Assembly: GCF_905163445.1 (NCBI RefSeq)
Contig: NC_053197.1
Location: 11,904,001-11,968,000, forward strand
DNA from: Pararge aegeria
Lineage: Eukaryota; Arthropoda; Insecta; Lepidoptera; Nymphalidae
Reading direction: 5' to 3'
DNA length: 64,000 nt
Part shown: positions 1-10,673 of the stretch, one piece after another
How positions within the stretch are numbered: position 1 is the stretch's first letter
How the letters are laid out: each line of letters starts with the position of its first letter
Notes under the pieces: model-generated
Databases searched by the model: none
The model's input: only the letters and a program-made list of their open reading frames with translations
Told to the model about the DNA's origin: nothing
Program-made: the position numbers and the translations under genes

Positions 1-480
1 TAAGAAGTAGGGAAAGTAATACAATGATTGGTTTAATAATTTAATTCATATAATGTTTAATTATAATCTTAAGACTGTAAAAATTAACTAATAGATTTGT
101 TCATAGATTTATGAAGTGGACTATACACTTTTTAAAAAATATTGAGAACTACTAGCAGACTATAACACTCAAAGATATAAGATAGAAAGCAAAATAAATT
201 AGAAAAAGGAACCATCTTATCAGTGATAATTTTAGGATGTTTAAGTTTAGGAATTTTAGATAATTAACCAATCAGATTGCTGAGAGATGATGTGATAATT
301 TTGTCGCATTACCTATCAATAACCTGATTAGTCTATTCAGGGTTTTCTTTCTTCACTCCGTTAGTCTCTATTATTGTGGTAACATTATGTGCATTTTACG
401 TCTGCATGAATTAAGGATTGACTATGGGAAACCTTGAGCAAAATTTTCATTTCAGGTCCGTTTACTGACTACAAGTTGTA

Positions 481-3400
481 CTACGTGCACTGGTAGCGCT
501 GACAGGGCATTCCCCGCTCGCCCCACGATGCCGCATCTCTGATCCCGTTGGATATGTCTTCGTACGGTTTTAACTCGTTGCTGTTACTGGAAACAATAAA
601 AATGGAATGTTTCTTTATTTGAGTATTTTTTGTCTACGATGCAAAACTTTAAACTTTGAGACGAATATTCTCAAAATCAACCGACGTCTGTCTGTTATAT
701 ATGAAAAGATTTTACATACAAATAAAAGTGAAAAAATAAAAGAAATTGGAAAACGCAAAAGCAATCTACGTATTTAGATGTTCAATAGATTGCAATAATC
801 ATTTTTTTGTTAGGTACCCTTGATACAGTTTCGTTCCTTGCAACAGAAGTTCCGCTCCAGAAGCGTAAAGCGCGGCCTGATGAGGTTTCTGGCAGGACAT
901 CTTGTACAGGCAGCCATAGTCCTGGCTCTGCTGTCCAGCAAGGTAGCTCAGGTACAGAACTATCTCATTTTCCGTCAAGTAGCTGACATTTTTGTTGTCT
1001 GTGGAAAATTATAGACAAAAATTATCACAAAGTAATCTCATTATCTTAACGGGCTGCGCCGAAGTTGTGAATTCGAATTTTGAGCTACTATTTTTACTAC
1101 TTATACCTTGAAGCAGTAATATTAGAAATTACAGTTTTATGTGATTTACCTTGATATCTCTAAAATAAGGATTATTGTTCTCATAAAAGAGCGTTAACAA
1201 TATTAAAATAAAACTGCTTTGCAAGATAGCAGTAGTGAGCACGCACCCAGATCTATTCAGTTTATCATATTTTGTTATTCTAAACGTCCGTAATCCCTAA
1301 CTTTACCCAAGTATGTAACTGAACAACTCCTTTCTTCTTTTTACCTTATTAAAAAAGTTCCATCTATCCAATTCTGTTTTTTTTTTGCTGTAAATGTAGA
1401 CATGATAACCTTCTCCTTGCGAAGACGTACTGTATAGGACAGACCTTTTAACTACACCGATAGATAGAAGGTTAGCTCATACAAACAGACGGACAGAAAA
1501 AGAGACAGAAATAAAATCAAAATTTTACAAAAAACATTGTTTGTTATTTTAACGATGAAATGAATCACATTGTTTTGGCACGAGGCAGTTATATTAAAAT
1601 CACAGACTGTTGCCCATTTTTTTAATTTGTATTTAAAACAAACACATAAAACCCGTTGGTCATTTAGGCCTCTACCTACTGACCTACCGATAATCCCTTG
1701 GCAATGGGATTACTCTTTGGACGGACATGAAAAACGCATCACGCGCTATTGGATTAAACGGGAATGACCCTAATGGTCGGCTTATTCGAGAAACTAGCAT
1801 ATATTTTTTTAAAACCTGTGCATGCAAAAGAAGACCTAATTTCTAGCACAATAAGTCTTAAAATAGCATAACACTATTAGTGATATGTAATACAAATTTG
1901 ACCGGGAATGACAAAGGTGTTAAAGACGCAGATGTTCTAGATGTCTCTTTTATTGGGTTTATTTCCTGGTCATTATGACATTGTGTCTCGTTAATTGACA
2001 TTATTTAGTGAACTGTATTTGGAATAAATCTTCGATATGTATAGCAAAATTGTTAAGTGGAATTAAGTGCCCATCCGTGCCCTTACGGTTAGTTACGGGC
2101 AGCAAACATTTAAGTAGAGATCATTTATGTATCCTCTTTTTCTTTTAATTTTTTTTTAAATTCTTAACAATGTTTAAAAAAAAATAAAGAACTCTATTAA
2201 AAAGTTTATATAAAAACATCCACCCTTCGCATGCGGGGCTTTTAAATGCCCAAGCAACCGGCGATCAGGGCTCCAGAGTGAGGAACCTCCTCACAATACG
2301 CGAAGTTTCAAGGACTACTGCCTTCTGTATCCGACCCTTGATCCAACAACCAAGCGAAAGCTTTTAAAGATGTTGGTCAAAGCTTTTCGCGAGAAGACCA
2401 TTGACTGAAACGACTATGGGAACAATAGCGGTCGACTCAACATTCCACATGGCGGTAATCTCGTGAGCAAGGTCCAAGTATTTAGATACTTTTTCCTTTT
2501 CAGCTTTCACCAGATTATCGTCATGTGGAATAGTAATGTCAATAATTATTGAACGGCGCATTGATCGATCGACTAGCACTATACCAGGTCTATTAGCTGT
2601 AATATAACTGTGATAATCGTTCGATCCCAGTAGAGCAATGCATTTATGCATCCTCTTTTTTTATTATTATATCCTCTTTATATATAATAATAACAAATTT
2701 ACAGCGACATCACGTTTACAGAAAGGCGATTTGTATTACATCCTCTAGAGCTCATGTCCCGACTCCACGCGGAAGCGATCTCGAAACGACTACGAAATTA
2801 CTCATTCATAATGCCACGGTTTTGCGGTACCGGTTCATAATGGTAAGCGGTGATAGCCCAGTGGGACTGTCGGAGGGCGAGTTCGAATCCTCGCACCTCT
2901 AACTTTTTAAAGTTTTGTGCGTTTTAAGCAATTAAAATATCACTTGCTTCAACGGTGAAGGAAATCATCGTGCGGAAACCTGCATTCCTTAGATTTCTCC
3001 ATAATGTTCTCAAAGTATTAGTATGTAGTTATTAGTATGTATTTTTTTAATATGCACAACCTGCAGTATGTTATCCTTTTGTTTTTCTTATCCTAAGGTT
3101 GCATGGAAGAGATCGCCAAGAAGCTATAAGGCTTTTTGTATACTTCTTCTGTCTGTGTTTTTTTTATTCTTCTTCCGTATTTTTATTTGTGTGCAAATAA
3201 AGAGTATCAATAAATAAAATAAATAAAGGTGTGTGAAGTCCACGAATCCTCACTAGGCTAGCGTGGTGGTAGGATGAATGCCGCAGTGATAAGTCCTAAT
3301 CAATAATCATTACGGGGAAGTACTTCATATGCAAGCAGAGCATATAAAGTACTTACCCGTAATGATTATTGATTTCTGCCGCTAAGCAGCACTGAAACAC

Positions 3401-5512
3401 AGGGTTTCAGTTTGAAGGGCGTGGTTGCCGGTGTAATTAAAGGCACATAGCCGTGCATCCTCTGTAAAGTGTTGCAGATGGTTATCCACATACCGTCAGG
3501 TGGACCATCCAGCCTTCTGATTGTTCCGTCAATTATTACTATAAATAAAAGAAGAAAGAATAAAAAGATTTTTAGGGCAACATTAAAACGCTATCAGAAG
3601 GTAGGTACTTATTCTTTGTCAAAATAAGTTCATAAATCTTCTTTTTTAATCTTGTCAAATAAACAAGAGTTATTTGGTTATGTGAATTATTGGTTATACA
3701 AAACGGTTCCAATGTTTACGTCCTTTGTTTCTTAAAATAAAGACAATTTAAATTAAATAAAAACACTTCTAATATCATATAACCTACATTAACAAACGTT
3801 AGCTAACAGTACCTATGGCTTTTGATTTCATTGATTTTTAAAAAAGATATATTGATTTCAAAAATTTCTGTCGAACCACCCCTGTGGAAGTATGACCCAT
3901 TTATTTATATGTTCTGGTATGCCCTACCCAAAAAAAAATCACAAATCATAGTTGGTGGAGTAATTGCGAAACAAACATACAAAAACGTACGGCTCGAAAT
4001 AAGAACCTGCTCTGCTACGTATATCTCTGTACATTATTTAAAACAAGATATAATTTCGTTGAGACTTACACTATCTGATCATTTGCACTTCTTACCGTCC
4101 AAGCTCCTTCCGTAATGGTGACCTTTCCAAGCTCCAGCACCGAAGAAGCCAGCAGCCAAAATTAGAGCCTTGAGCACGATCAGTATCACCAGGTTTGTGA
4201 GATTCAAGCTAAGAACCTGCATTAGAAATTGCACCAGCTGCATTAAAAATTGCATAATTGCATTAAGAGTAACTATTTTATTATTAGTTTGAGTGAGTAT
4301 CATTATATGAAATGAGTATTTTGCATATTCTAATCAGGATGTTTCGTTTTTTAATTCTATGAATAAACCATATCTTTAATTCTAATTTCATCTCCGAAGT
4401 TATAAAAGCGAAAATAAATCGTGTTGATAGGAGTTCATCTATGTATTACAGGAAAAAATTAACGTGGATGAAGTCACAGGTCTCCGAAAGTGCTCAAATC
4501 ATTAACTTTTCTGCTTTAATATTCTCACATAAGTAGATACAATGAAAACTTTCCAAGGCGTTTTCAGGATGACTTTCAAAATATCTTTGGGAGCCTGCTG
4601 TATAGGAACTATTATAATTAAAGAAAACGCATAAAATCAGTCCAGTTCTTAACCGAGAAAATGATGGTAAAAACAAAAAGGTTCTACAAAACCTTACTAC
4701 GGAGAAATGTAATTATAATATGAATCTAAAACTGAGCTTTAAAGAAGTTGAAAATTAGTAGCCATAAAAAGTATCTAACCCAGATCTCAGAACAAAAATC
4801 GTGTATTTAACAAAAAGACGTAGTCCATTAAATAAAGCACTGTCACAGTTATTGGGAATAGCTGGGTAGAAAATGTAAACCAACTCCTTCACCATTTTAT
4901 GAATTATAACTGTACCACAAATTAAAGAAGCTTCTAGAAGGGAATATGAATACGTACAAAATGTAAAAACGGCGCTGAAATCGGATGATCGCTTTTGGAG
5001 CTACGATGATAAAGTCTCTAATAAATACATACCTCTATCTTATTGCGTTGTGAGTTACGAATGAATTCATTAACTATGAGTCACCAAAATATGGTTACCA
5101 ATACAAACTTATCTCCATAAGCTTGCGAGGAATTCGTGCAATCTTAGATTGAAAGTGCGATACGAACCTGCGACATGCAGTCAAAACCAACCTGGCTACT
5201 CCCAGTGGACCTGGCAATGAAGTCCTTAGCCAGGCTCGACACAACTTTACCTCCCGTGCCACTCAGGAAACTTCCAGCGGTTTCGAGGAAGGAAGATCTT
5301 GCGTAACTGGACGTATCATTGTAGTCGTCAAATCTATCGATGTTTTCTTGGTGGCTTTTGAACTGGGTAGTTGGTTTCTCTTTGGGTAAGAATGCGCTTG
5401 AGTCGTAGTTCTTGGGGAACATCTTCTTTGCGTATTGAGGCGATGAGTAGGCACCAGAATGTTCGGTGGCCATCACTAATGGTAAGACGAGTAGTAGATA
5501 AGTTATGACCAT
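481..5512 (-). CDS. Four-exon gene, 250-aa secreted or single-pass membrane protein of unknown function
   Basis: Reconstructed by eye from splice sites. Coding exons: 5512-5168 (donor CAG|GTTCGT), 4216-4096 (acceptor TTCTAATGCAG, donor GTAAG), 998-818 (acceptor TTTTCCACAG, donor GTACCT) and 586-481 (acceptor TTGTTTCCAG, stop TAG). Lengths 345, 121, 181 and 106 nt sum to 753 nt, and the phases (0, 1, 2) join without a stop. Residues 1-15 are a signal peptide (MVITYLLLVLPLVMA). Residues 16-115 are hydrophilic and Ser-rich. Residues about 120-146 form a hydrophobic helix followed by a GHHYGRS turn. A conserved-looking Cys pair sits at C185/C191, within YGCLYKMSC, and a second at C244/C249, near the C-terminus (PCQRYQC). 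The start at 5512 has a good insect context (acaaaATGG) directly before the signal peptide; an in-frame ATG at 5578 would add 22 residues. The layout resembles insect-specific secreted families, but I do not recognise the family. The exon structure is well supported; the function is unknown. Confidence 0.82.
2221..2651 (-). pseudogene. Non-LTR retrotransposon fragment, restriction-like endonuclease C-terminus (R2/R4-like)
   Basis: A 95-codon frame (2651-2364) reads RPGIVLVDRSMRRSIIIDIT followed by a Lys/Glu-rich helix and NVESTAIVPIVV. The spacing of the acidic and basic residues matches the C-terminal PD-(D/E)XK-type endonuclease of site-selective non-LTR elements (R2, R4/Dong, PERERE-like). 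The frame breaks after KSFDQHL; further remnants continue to about 2221 in other frames with stops. The upstream RT is absent, so this is a dead fragment inside intron 3 of the 481-5512 gene. Confidence 0.6.
2846..3290 (+). mobile_element. tRNA-derived SINE (family A), interrupted by a non-LTR 3' end
   Basis: The tRNA-like head runs gcggtgatagcccagtgg with box B gagttcgaatcctc, then the cacctctaact body, the 'cttcaacggtgaaggaa' core and 'ctccataatgttctcaaa'. The SINE breaks at about 3016 and resumes at 3230 with ggtgtgtgaagtccac and the 'ggctagcgtggtgg' tail. The intervening DNA is a later non-LTR insertion. Confidence 0.75.
3017..3229 (+). mobile_element. 3' end of an RTE-like non-LTR element nested in a SINE
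   Basis: It contains the common lepidopteran tail motif ggttgcatggaagagatcgcc, a T-rich stretch, 'gtgtgcaaataaag' with an AATAAA-like signal, and an (aaat)n end. It inserted into the family A SINE at 2846-3290. Other copies in the window are at 22125-22310 (-), 23425-23551 (+) and fragments at 14866-14897 (-) and 17948-17978 (-). Confidence 0.65.
3299..3373. repeat. Hairpin, 34-bp arms, 7-bp spacer
   Basis: Arms 3299-3332 and 3340-3373 are reverse complements with two mismatches. The hairpin sits at the junction between the SINE tail and the family C repeat that follows. Confidence 0.85.
3374..3535 (-). mobile_element. Dispersed repeat, family C (SINE-like), partial
   Basis: It shares 'ggcgtggttgccggtgtaat' and 'taccgtcaggtggacca' with copies at 8225-8445, 14036-14115, 18556-18765, 22664-22953, 50095-50330 and 58824-59090. 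Orientation is given relative to the copies that begin 'cagatggccca' and end 'ccccggacgag'. Confidence 0.6.
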
Positions 5513-7143
5513 TTTGTCACGCTGCCGGAAGGCGACTGGGAACAGGTAGCGGAGGATTTGCGGCAATGCCGAGTGCATTTCGCTATTTTATCTCTTCACT
5601 TCGCTTTTGTTTGTTGCACGCACGGCGACATCCCGTAATGGCGTTATTGTTGTTGCTTTTAAGTGGCGCATCTTTTGTTTTGGGTGGTTTTGTACGATGA
5701 CTTCACTTTTATTTTGTAACTTAAAGATCACTGAGTATTTACACTGTTTTGTGACTAGCGCCAGTACAACAAACATAATCCCGAAGTCTGTTTTTGCGCA
5801 CAGGCTAGGTTCCATGTTATTTTTATGTGGCTATAAATTTGTAAGGTATTCTAAACGAATGTATGTCAACAGCCAAACTAAACATATCATAATTTTGTAC
5901 GGAATTTTACCCCTCACAGACTGTGTTGCTTCCAGATCACTTTGATATCAAATTGATTTCAAGTTCTCTCGGCTCTCACGAATATACGTATACGATCCTC
6001 TGAATTTTTTGATTTGAAAAAAAGCGTGGTTAACATTTCTTTTATAACTATAAAGACCGTTTTAGATTGTTAAGAAAAATATTTGATGAAAGTAAAAGCG
6101 GCGACGGTAACAAACCACGGAAGGCGACAAAGATTAACTTAGCGGAACACCATGCTTTCCTTCTTCTTTTCTAGCCATAAAACAGAAGCCTGTGTGTGTC
6201 TGACTTACTGAAGTCCTTATGGCATGCTTTTTAAATATCTATTGTACCCCAAATATATATTTTTTCTATCATTTCGAGTCACTCTGTGACAAAATACTTA
6301 GTAATAATTATTTAAAATGTTTTTGTGTTTGTAATTGTTGTTTACAATAAAAAAAAGTATGTGGTGTACACATATTTATTCCTTGATGCTTTTAATTTGA
6401 TTGTTTGTACAAAAGTACTTAAATTGTCGTTTGTGCGAGATGAACGAATGAAATAATTTAAGGTCCTAAAAATATTATCTATTTTTTTCCAAGTACAAAT
6501 ATGTCACTAATTCAACGATACAGTGCATTGAAAACACCCTTTTTAGCATATTTGTACTAAGAGCCTTAAAAAATGCAGCAGAATTTTATATTATTTTTTT
6601 TGTAACAAGGTAAGTGGGTAGAGTACGGTGGTAACTGAACCAAAAAATTGATAACTGAAATTGAAGAGTTGGTAATATCGCTTTCATTCAGGGAAAGTTC
6701 CATTGTTTATGTATCTACACGTATCACCAATCAATTTTCTTTATGGTGGACTACCGATGCAAATATGATTTCACACAAACTGAAACCCGAGATCTTTTAA
6801 ATGAATAGGTACCTAGGGGACTAGACATTATTCATATAGTTATAAATAACGAATAAGTTCTTAATTTGGATGCAAATATTTTTATATATCCATACCTACA
6901 TATATCACATACTGCTTTTGTTTATTTTTGCTCCGGTAGTTCAACTCAATGGGCGAACCGATCTTGATGAAATTTGGCATGTAGTTTTCGGTATTATCCT
7001 ATATCAAATAGGGCAACTTGTAACCTGGAAGCATGCATGTTTTCAAATAATTGTCAGAAAGTCTACAGATTTGCACATGGTCAGCGTGCAGCTTGGTGGA
7101 CTACTGCCTGAACCCTTCCTATCTTAAGAGAAGATCCGTTCCG

Positions 7144-7300
7144 GTACTGGGTTGATAATGACGGATGGATGGCTCAATCAACTTCAATAAGATTCCGCTG
7201 CTAGACTAAAGGCCTCTCCCAAGGGGAGGGTTTGCCAATAATAACCACGCTGGGCAGATGGGTGAGAGATCGCAGTAGATGGTTAGTAGCACAGGGGACG
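7144..7300 (+). repeat. Dispersed lepidopteran repeat fragment
   Basis: It contains 'gctgctagactaaaggcctctcccaagg' and 'ataataaccacgctgggcagatgggtg', the form of the widespread 'ctgctggacaaaggcctctccc' 3'-UTR repeats of lepidopteran non-LTR elements. A related piece occurs at about 52597-52660. Confidence 0.5.
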
Positions 7301-7319
7301 TTGCTTGATTTTTTTTTTA

Positions 7320-7690
7320 TTTTCGGATGGACACTTTCCAATAACCACCTGAGAGGTTGCAACGGCGTCGCCGGGGGAGTAGGGCGAGCGGGAAAGCTCG
7401 CTATAAGAAGAGCCCCAGGGCTCAACAACATCGGAGGTAAGTAGAAGACGTCGACCCGAGGGTGCCTCCTGCGAGGGCTCGGACCTCGGCTCGGTTCGAC
7501 GTTGATCTGAGTGTTGGTGGATTTTTGGACTAATCATTGTTTAGTCCGAACGCTCCCGTGACTGTGGTAAGGATCCACGTCCGGATGACGCCAGAAATCG
7601 GTGCCCTCGTCTTCGCCGGCGAAGACGCTGTATTGGCTGTGTGTTTGTGTGCTGTTGGGACACATTGTCGGTAGTAATTTGGGGACGCTG
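7320..7690. mobile_element. GC-rich block, probably a non-LTR (R1-like) or other retroelement fragment
   Basis: The block is much more GC-rich than its surroundings (for example cggcgtcgccgggggagtagggcgagcggg), begins after a T-rich run and carries short frames on both strands (for example plus 7584-7670, PEIGALVFAGEDAV). Base composition unlike the neighbourhood suggests an imported element. No diagnostic domain is visible, so the class is a guess. Confidence 0.35.
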
Positions 7691-8224
7691 CTGCTCGCTC
7701 TCTGTTTTATATCCTTATTTGCCTCGTACGATACCCGCAGGAAAAATGGCGTGTGGTGATGGCAGGCCAGAATACAGCTGTTGTTACCACCTTTCCTCTT
7801 CCCGCGGGTAAAGTACGAGGTGATTTAGGGAATATAATATTGGTTAGAAGCCCTAAAAGAGGGCATTGTGAAATAACAAAGAACAAAACACGTAGAATTA
7901 TTGTCGTTGTTCCAATTGACAGAAATTTAGCAATTAAATACTCATTATTATGAAAATGAGGATACAATTGATCTATCGCTGATGAAATTGTTGATGATCA
8001 GCATACATAAGACCATTAAAGAACAATACACGCTTAGTGATGCTCTGGTAAGTATATGGTTCGTGTTATGTCATGACTATTATAATAATTTTGCCCTGCT
8101 TACCAAAAAGATTCAAATTTTACACGTCACATAATATTAAGTCAGAATTCATTACCAAATCCCGACCATATAGATTCATTACTTATTTATGTAGTAGTAG
8201 GTAGCAGCTTTAGATACCTAGAGC

Positions 8225-8445
8225 TCCTCCAGGGAAGTACCTCCTGCCCCTATTCTTATAAGTGCTGCCAAGCAGCATTGTCACAATGCTGTGTTCCGGT
8301 CTGAAGGGCGCGGTTGCCGGTAATGAGGCTTAATCGGCGCTTGAGGTTGATGGACACAGGGAGGCAGATTACACTGTGTTTGCCTTCAAAGTTTATCTGC
8401 TTACCGTGGATTAGCCATCTGCTTAGTCCGTCAATTATAACTTTA
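8225..8445 (-). mobile_element. Dispersed repeat, family C, nearly full copy
   Basis: It carries the family landmarks in minus order: 'gggaagtacc', 'aagcagcattgtcacaatgctgtgttccggtct', 'ggcgcggttgccgg', 'ttgaggttgatggacacagg' and 'attagccatctgc'. It ends in 'gtccgtcaattataact' next to an A-run. Confidence 0.65.
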
Positions 8446-8752
8446 AAAAAAAAACATTTTATTCGTTTTAAAAATAAAACTATAGTATTGTTTTCAATTC
8501 TCACGCTCGTAAAGTCGTACTTTAGCTTAATTGTGTAGTCGAATAAAGCCCAATTTTAGGCACTTGTGCATAAGATTAAAAGTTAATTAGACTTTCTGGC
8601 ACTCGGTTCAAGTATTGTTTATCATAAGGCATACCTGACATAAAGGTGAGGAATTTATTCGTCTAATACAAGGAGTATATACACTATCTTGTTTGTGACT
8701 TGTATTTGCTTTTTTATAGTTTATTAAAATGTTTTCGTCCATTTCTGGTTAA

Positions 8753-10673
8753 TCTATATATATATAATGAAAATGGTGTTCCTTTGAGGCTCAATCACGC
8801 TTAAACCACTGATCGTATCGACATGAAACTACCACCATTCGATGCGAAATTGTTCCTAGATGGTTTATGACTATTTATTTTTCGAATTCTAACGTTCCTT
8901 CATTTTTTTATTGCTGTTTTACTTTTATGAACATTTATCCCGCTAATAAAAACGTTTTCTCTTGATTCTTTTGTTTTCATGGATTTCAACGGAGTTTACT
9001 GAACGGATAATGTTCTTTTACATTCAGCTAAGAATCTACTCACGGTAGTGGAGAACGGCTGGACCAATTGGGCTTTTTTTATCTTCAGAATTGTCAGGAG
9101 AAAGTTTTGTATGTAAGAAAATTTTAAAAAAGCCCGATAAAAAGTTAAAAATTGCGATGATAATCGAAGAATTCCCATCTATATAGTCACTCACCACGAA
9201 ATCTCGGGAACCATAAGACTTAGAAACGTGAAACTTGGTAGGAATATTACTTTTGCTATGTAGAGGTCAGCTATGAATAGATTTTAAGAAATTCATTCCC
9301 CAAAGGGGATTGCGGGGGCGTTAACAATGAACAATTCCCGTTTTTAAACTATAGCTTCTATAGACTTCAAATTTGGTAGGAATCTTCTGTAAGAGGTGTA
9401 GAAATAGGCTATGAACGAATTTTACGATAGCTCACCCCACAGGGGGTTGCGGGGGTGGGTATTAACAATTAATAGTTTTAATTTTCCAGCTAAACCTCCT
9501 ACAAGCTCCAAATTTTGTAGGAATTTTCTAAAAGTGATGTAAAAAGGATTTATGAACAAATTTTACGATATCCCACCCCAAAGAAGATTGCGGGGGCGTT
9601 AACAATGAAAATTTTCAATTTCCAAGCGATAGCTCCTATAGACTCCAAATTTAGTGAGAGTGTTCTATATGTAATATAAAAATGATTTTCGAGCGGATTT
9701 TACAATGAATCCAATAAGGTTCGCGGGGGTGGGTGTTAACAATAAAAAATTTCAATTTCGAAATATAGCTTCTAAAAATTCTAAATATGGTGGGAATCTT
9801 TTATTATTCACATAAAGAACATCTCAAAATGGATTTCAATAAAGTCTACTTCCGACAGGAATTGCGGGGGTGGGTGTTAAAATCTAAAATTTTTATTTCT
9901 AACCTGTAACTTCTACAGACTCCAAATTTGGTGGGGATCTTCGTGTATGTAGGGATATTCGTGTATTTCCTTACAACAATCGACTTTTTGGCAGCGGAGA
10001 AAAAGTCATTGAGAGGTTTCATAAACTTAACTTTACATGTAGCTATCCAATCAACGGACTAAGAATTTTACATTCATTTTACTTTTGCAGACTACATAAC
10101 CGACGAATTATTTTATTGCGGGATCGCGGAAATGTAACAGATTAAAATGAATGCATTTTCCAAGCACATGAGATGTGGAAAAGAAATTTAGTTACTTATT
10201 CCAATAGAATTCATAAAAAACATGCACAATTAATTTTCTATAAAAAATTGATGTCACGGAGAAAATTTTAGTTAACAGAAAATTCGTCGCACTTGAACCT
10301 AGACAGATTTCAACTTCACATATGAGACTTGCAATGCTCATTTCAAATTTTTTTCTTCATGTCAATTATTATTAATTTTTGGAAGAAAGGCACGGAAATG
10401 TTATAATGATTGCACATTGAAAGTTACAATGAATATTAGTGAGAAAAATCACCTGGATGAAAGATACAGGCTAAATCGATGGAATTTGGAATTTGAGTAA
10501 GTCTAAACAATATCGATGCTTACAGTTCTATCCGCGGGGCCTATTTATGTTCATACAAAAATAAAAAAAAAGGAGAATAATAAAAATATGAAAAAAATAA
10601 ATAAAAATGAAACATAAAATGTAATTTATTTCCTTTTTCAATTCGCCCAGCGAAGCGGGCTGGAAACGGCTAG
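8753..10673 (+). mobile_element. Non-autonomous Helitron
   Basis: The 5' end is TCTATATATATATAATGAAA, inserted after an A. The 3' end has a GC-rich hairpin (cgcccagcgaagcgggc) followed by ggaaacggCTAG, with T as the next base. 5' TC, a 3' subterminal hairpin, CTAG and insertion between A and T are the Helitron hallmarks. No Rep/helicase frame is present. The interior holds a ~138-bp tandem repeat. Confidence 0.75.
9180..9935 (+). repeat. Degenerate minisatellite, ~138-bp unit, about five copies, inside the Helitron
   Basis: The landmark 'tgcgggggcgttaacaat' (or 'gggtgggtgttaac') recurs at 9311, 9448, 9589, 9721 and 9863. Each copy is preceded by 'gaattttacgatatcccaccccaaag'-like sequence and followed by 'ctatagactccaaatttggtagg'. 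Copies have diverged substantially. Confidence 0.8.

Noticed and set aside
5607..5945. 112-codon plus-strand frame upstream of the four-exon gene
   Set aside because: It is opposite the 5' flank of the gene, has no domain, and its composition fits chance translation.
9180..9935. CRISPR-like array
   Set aside because: Units are ~138 bp, diverged and contiguous inside a Helitron in a eukaryotic genome. It is a minisatellite.
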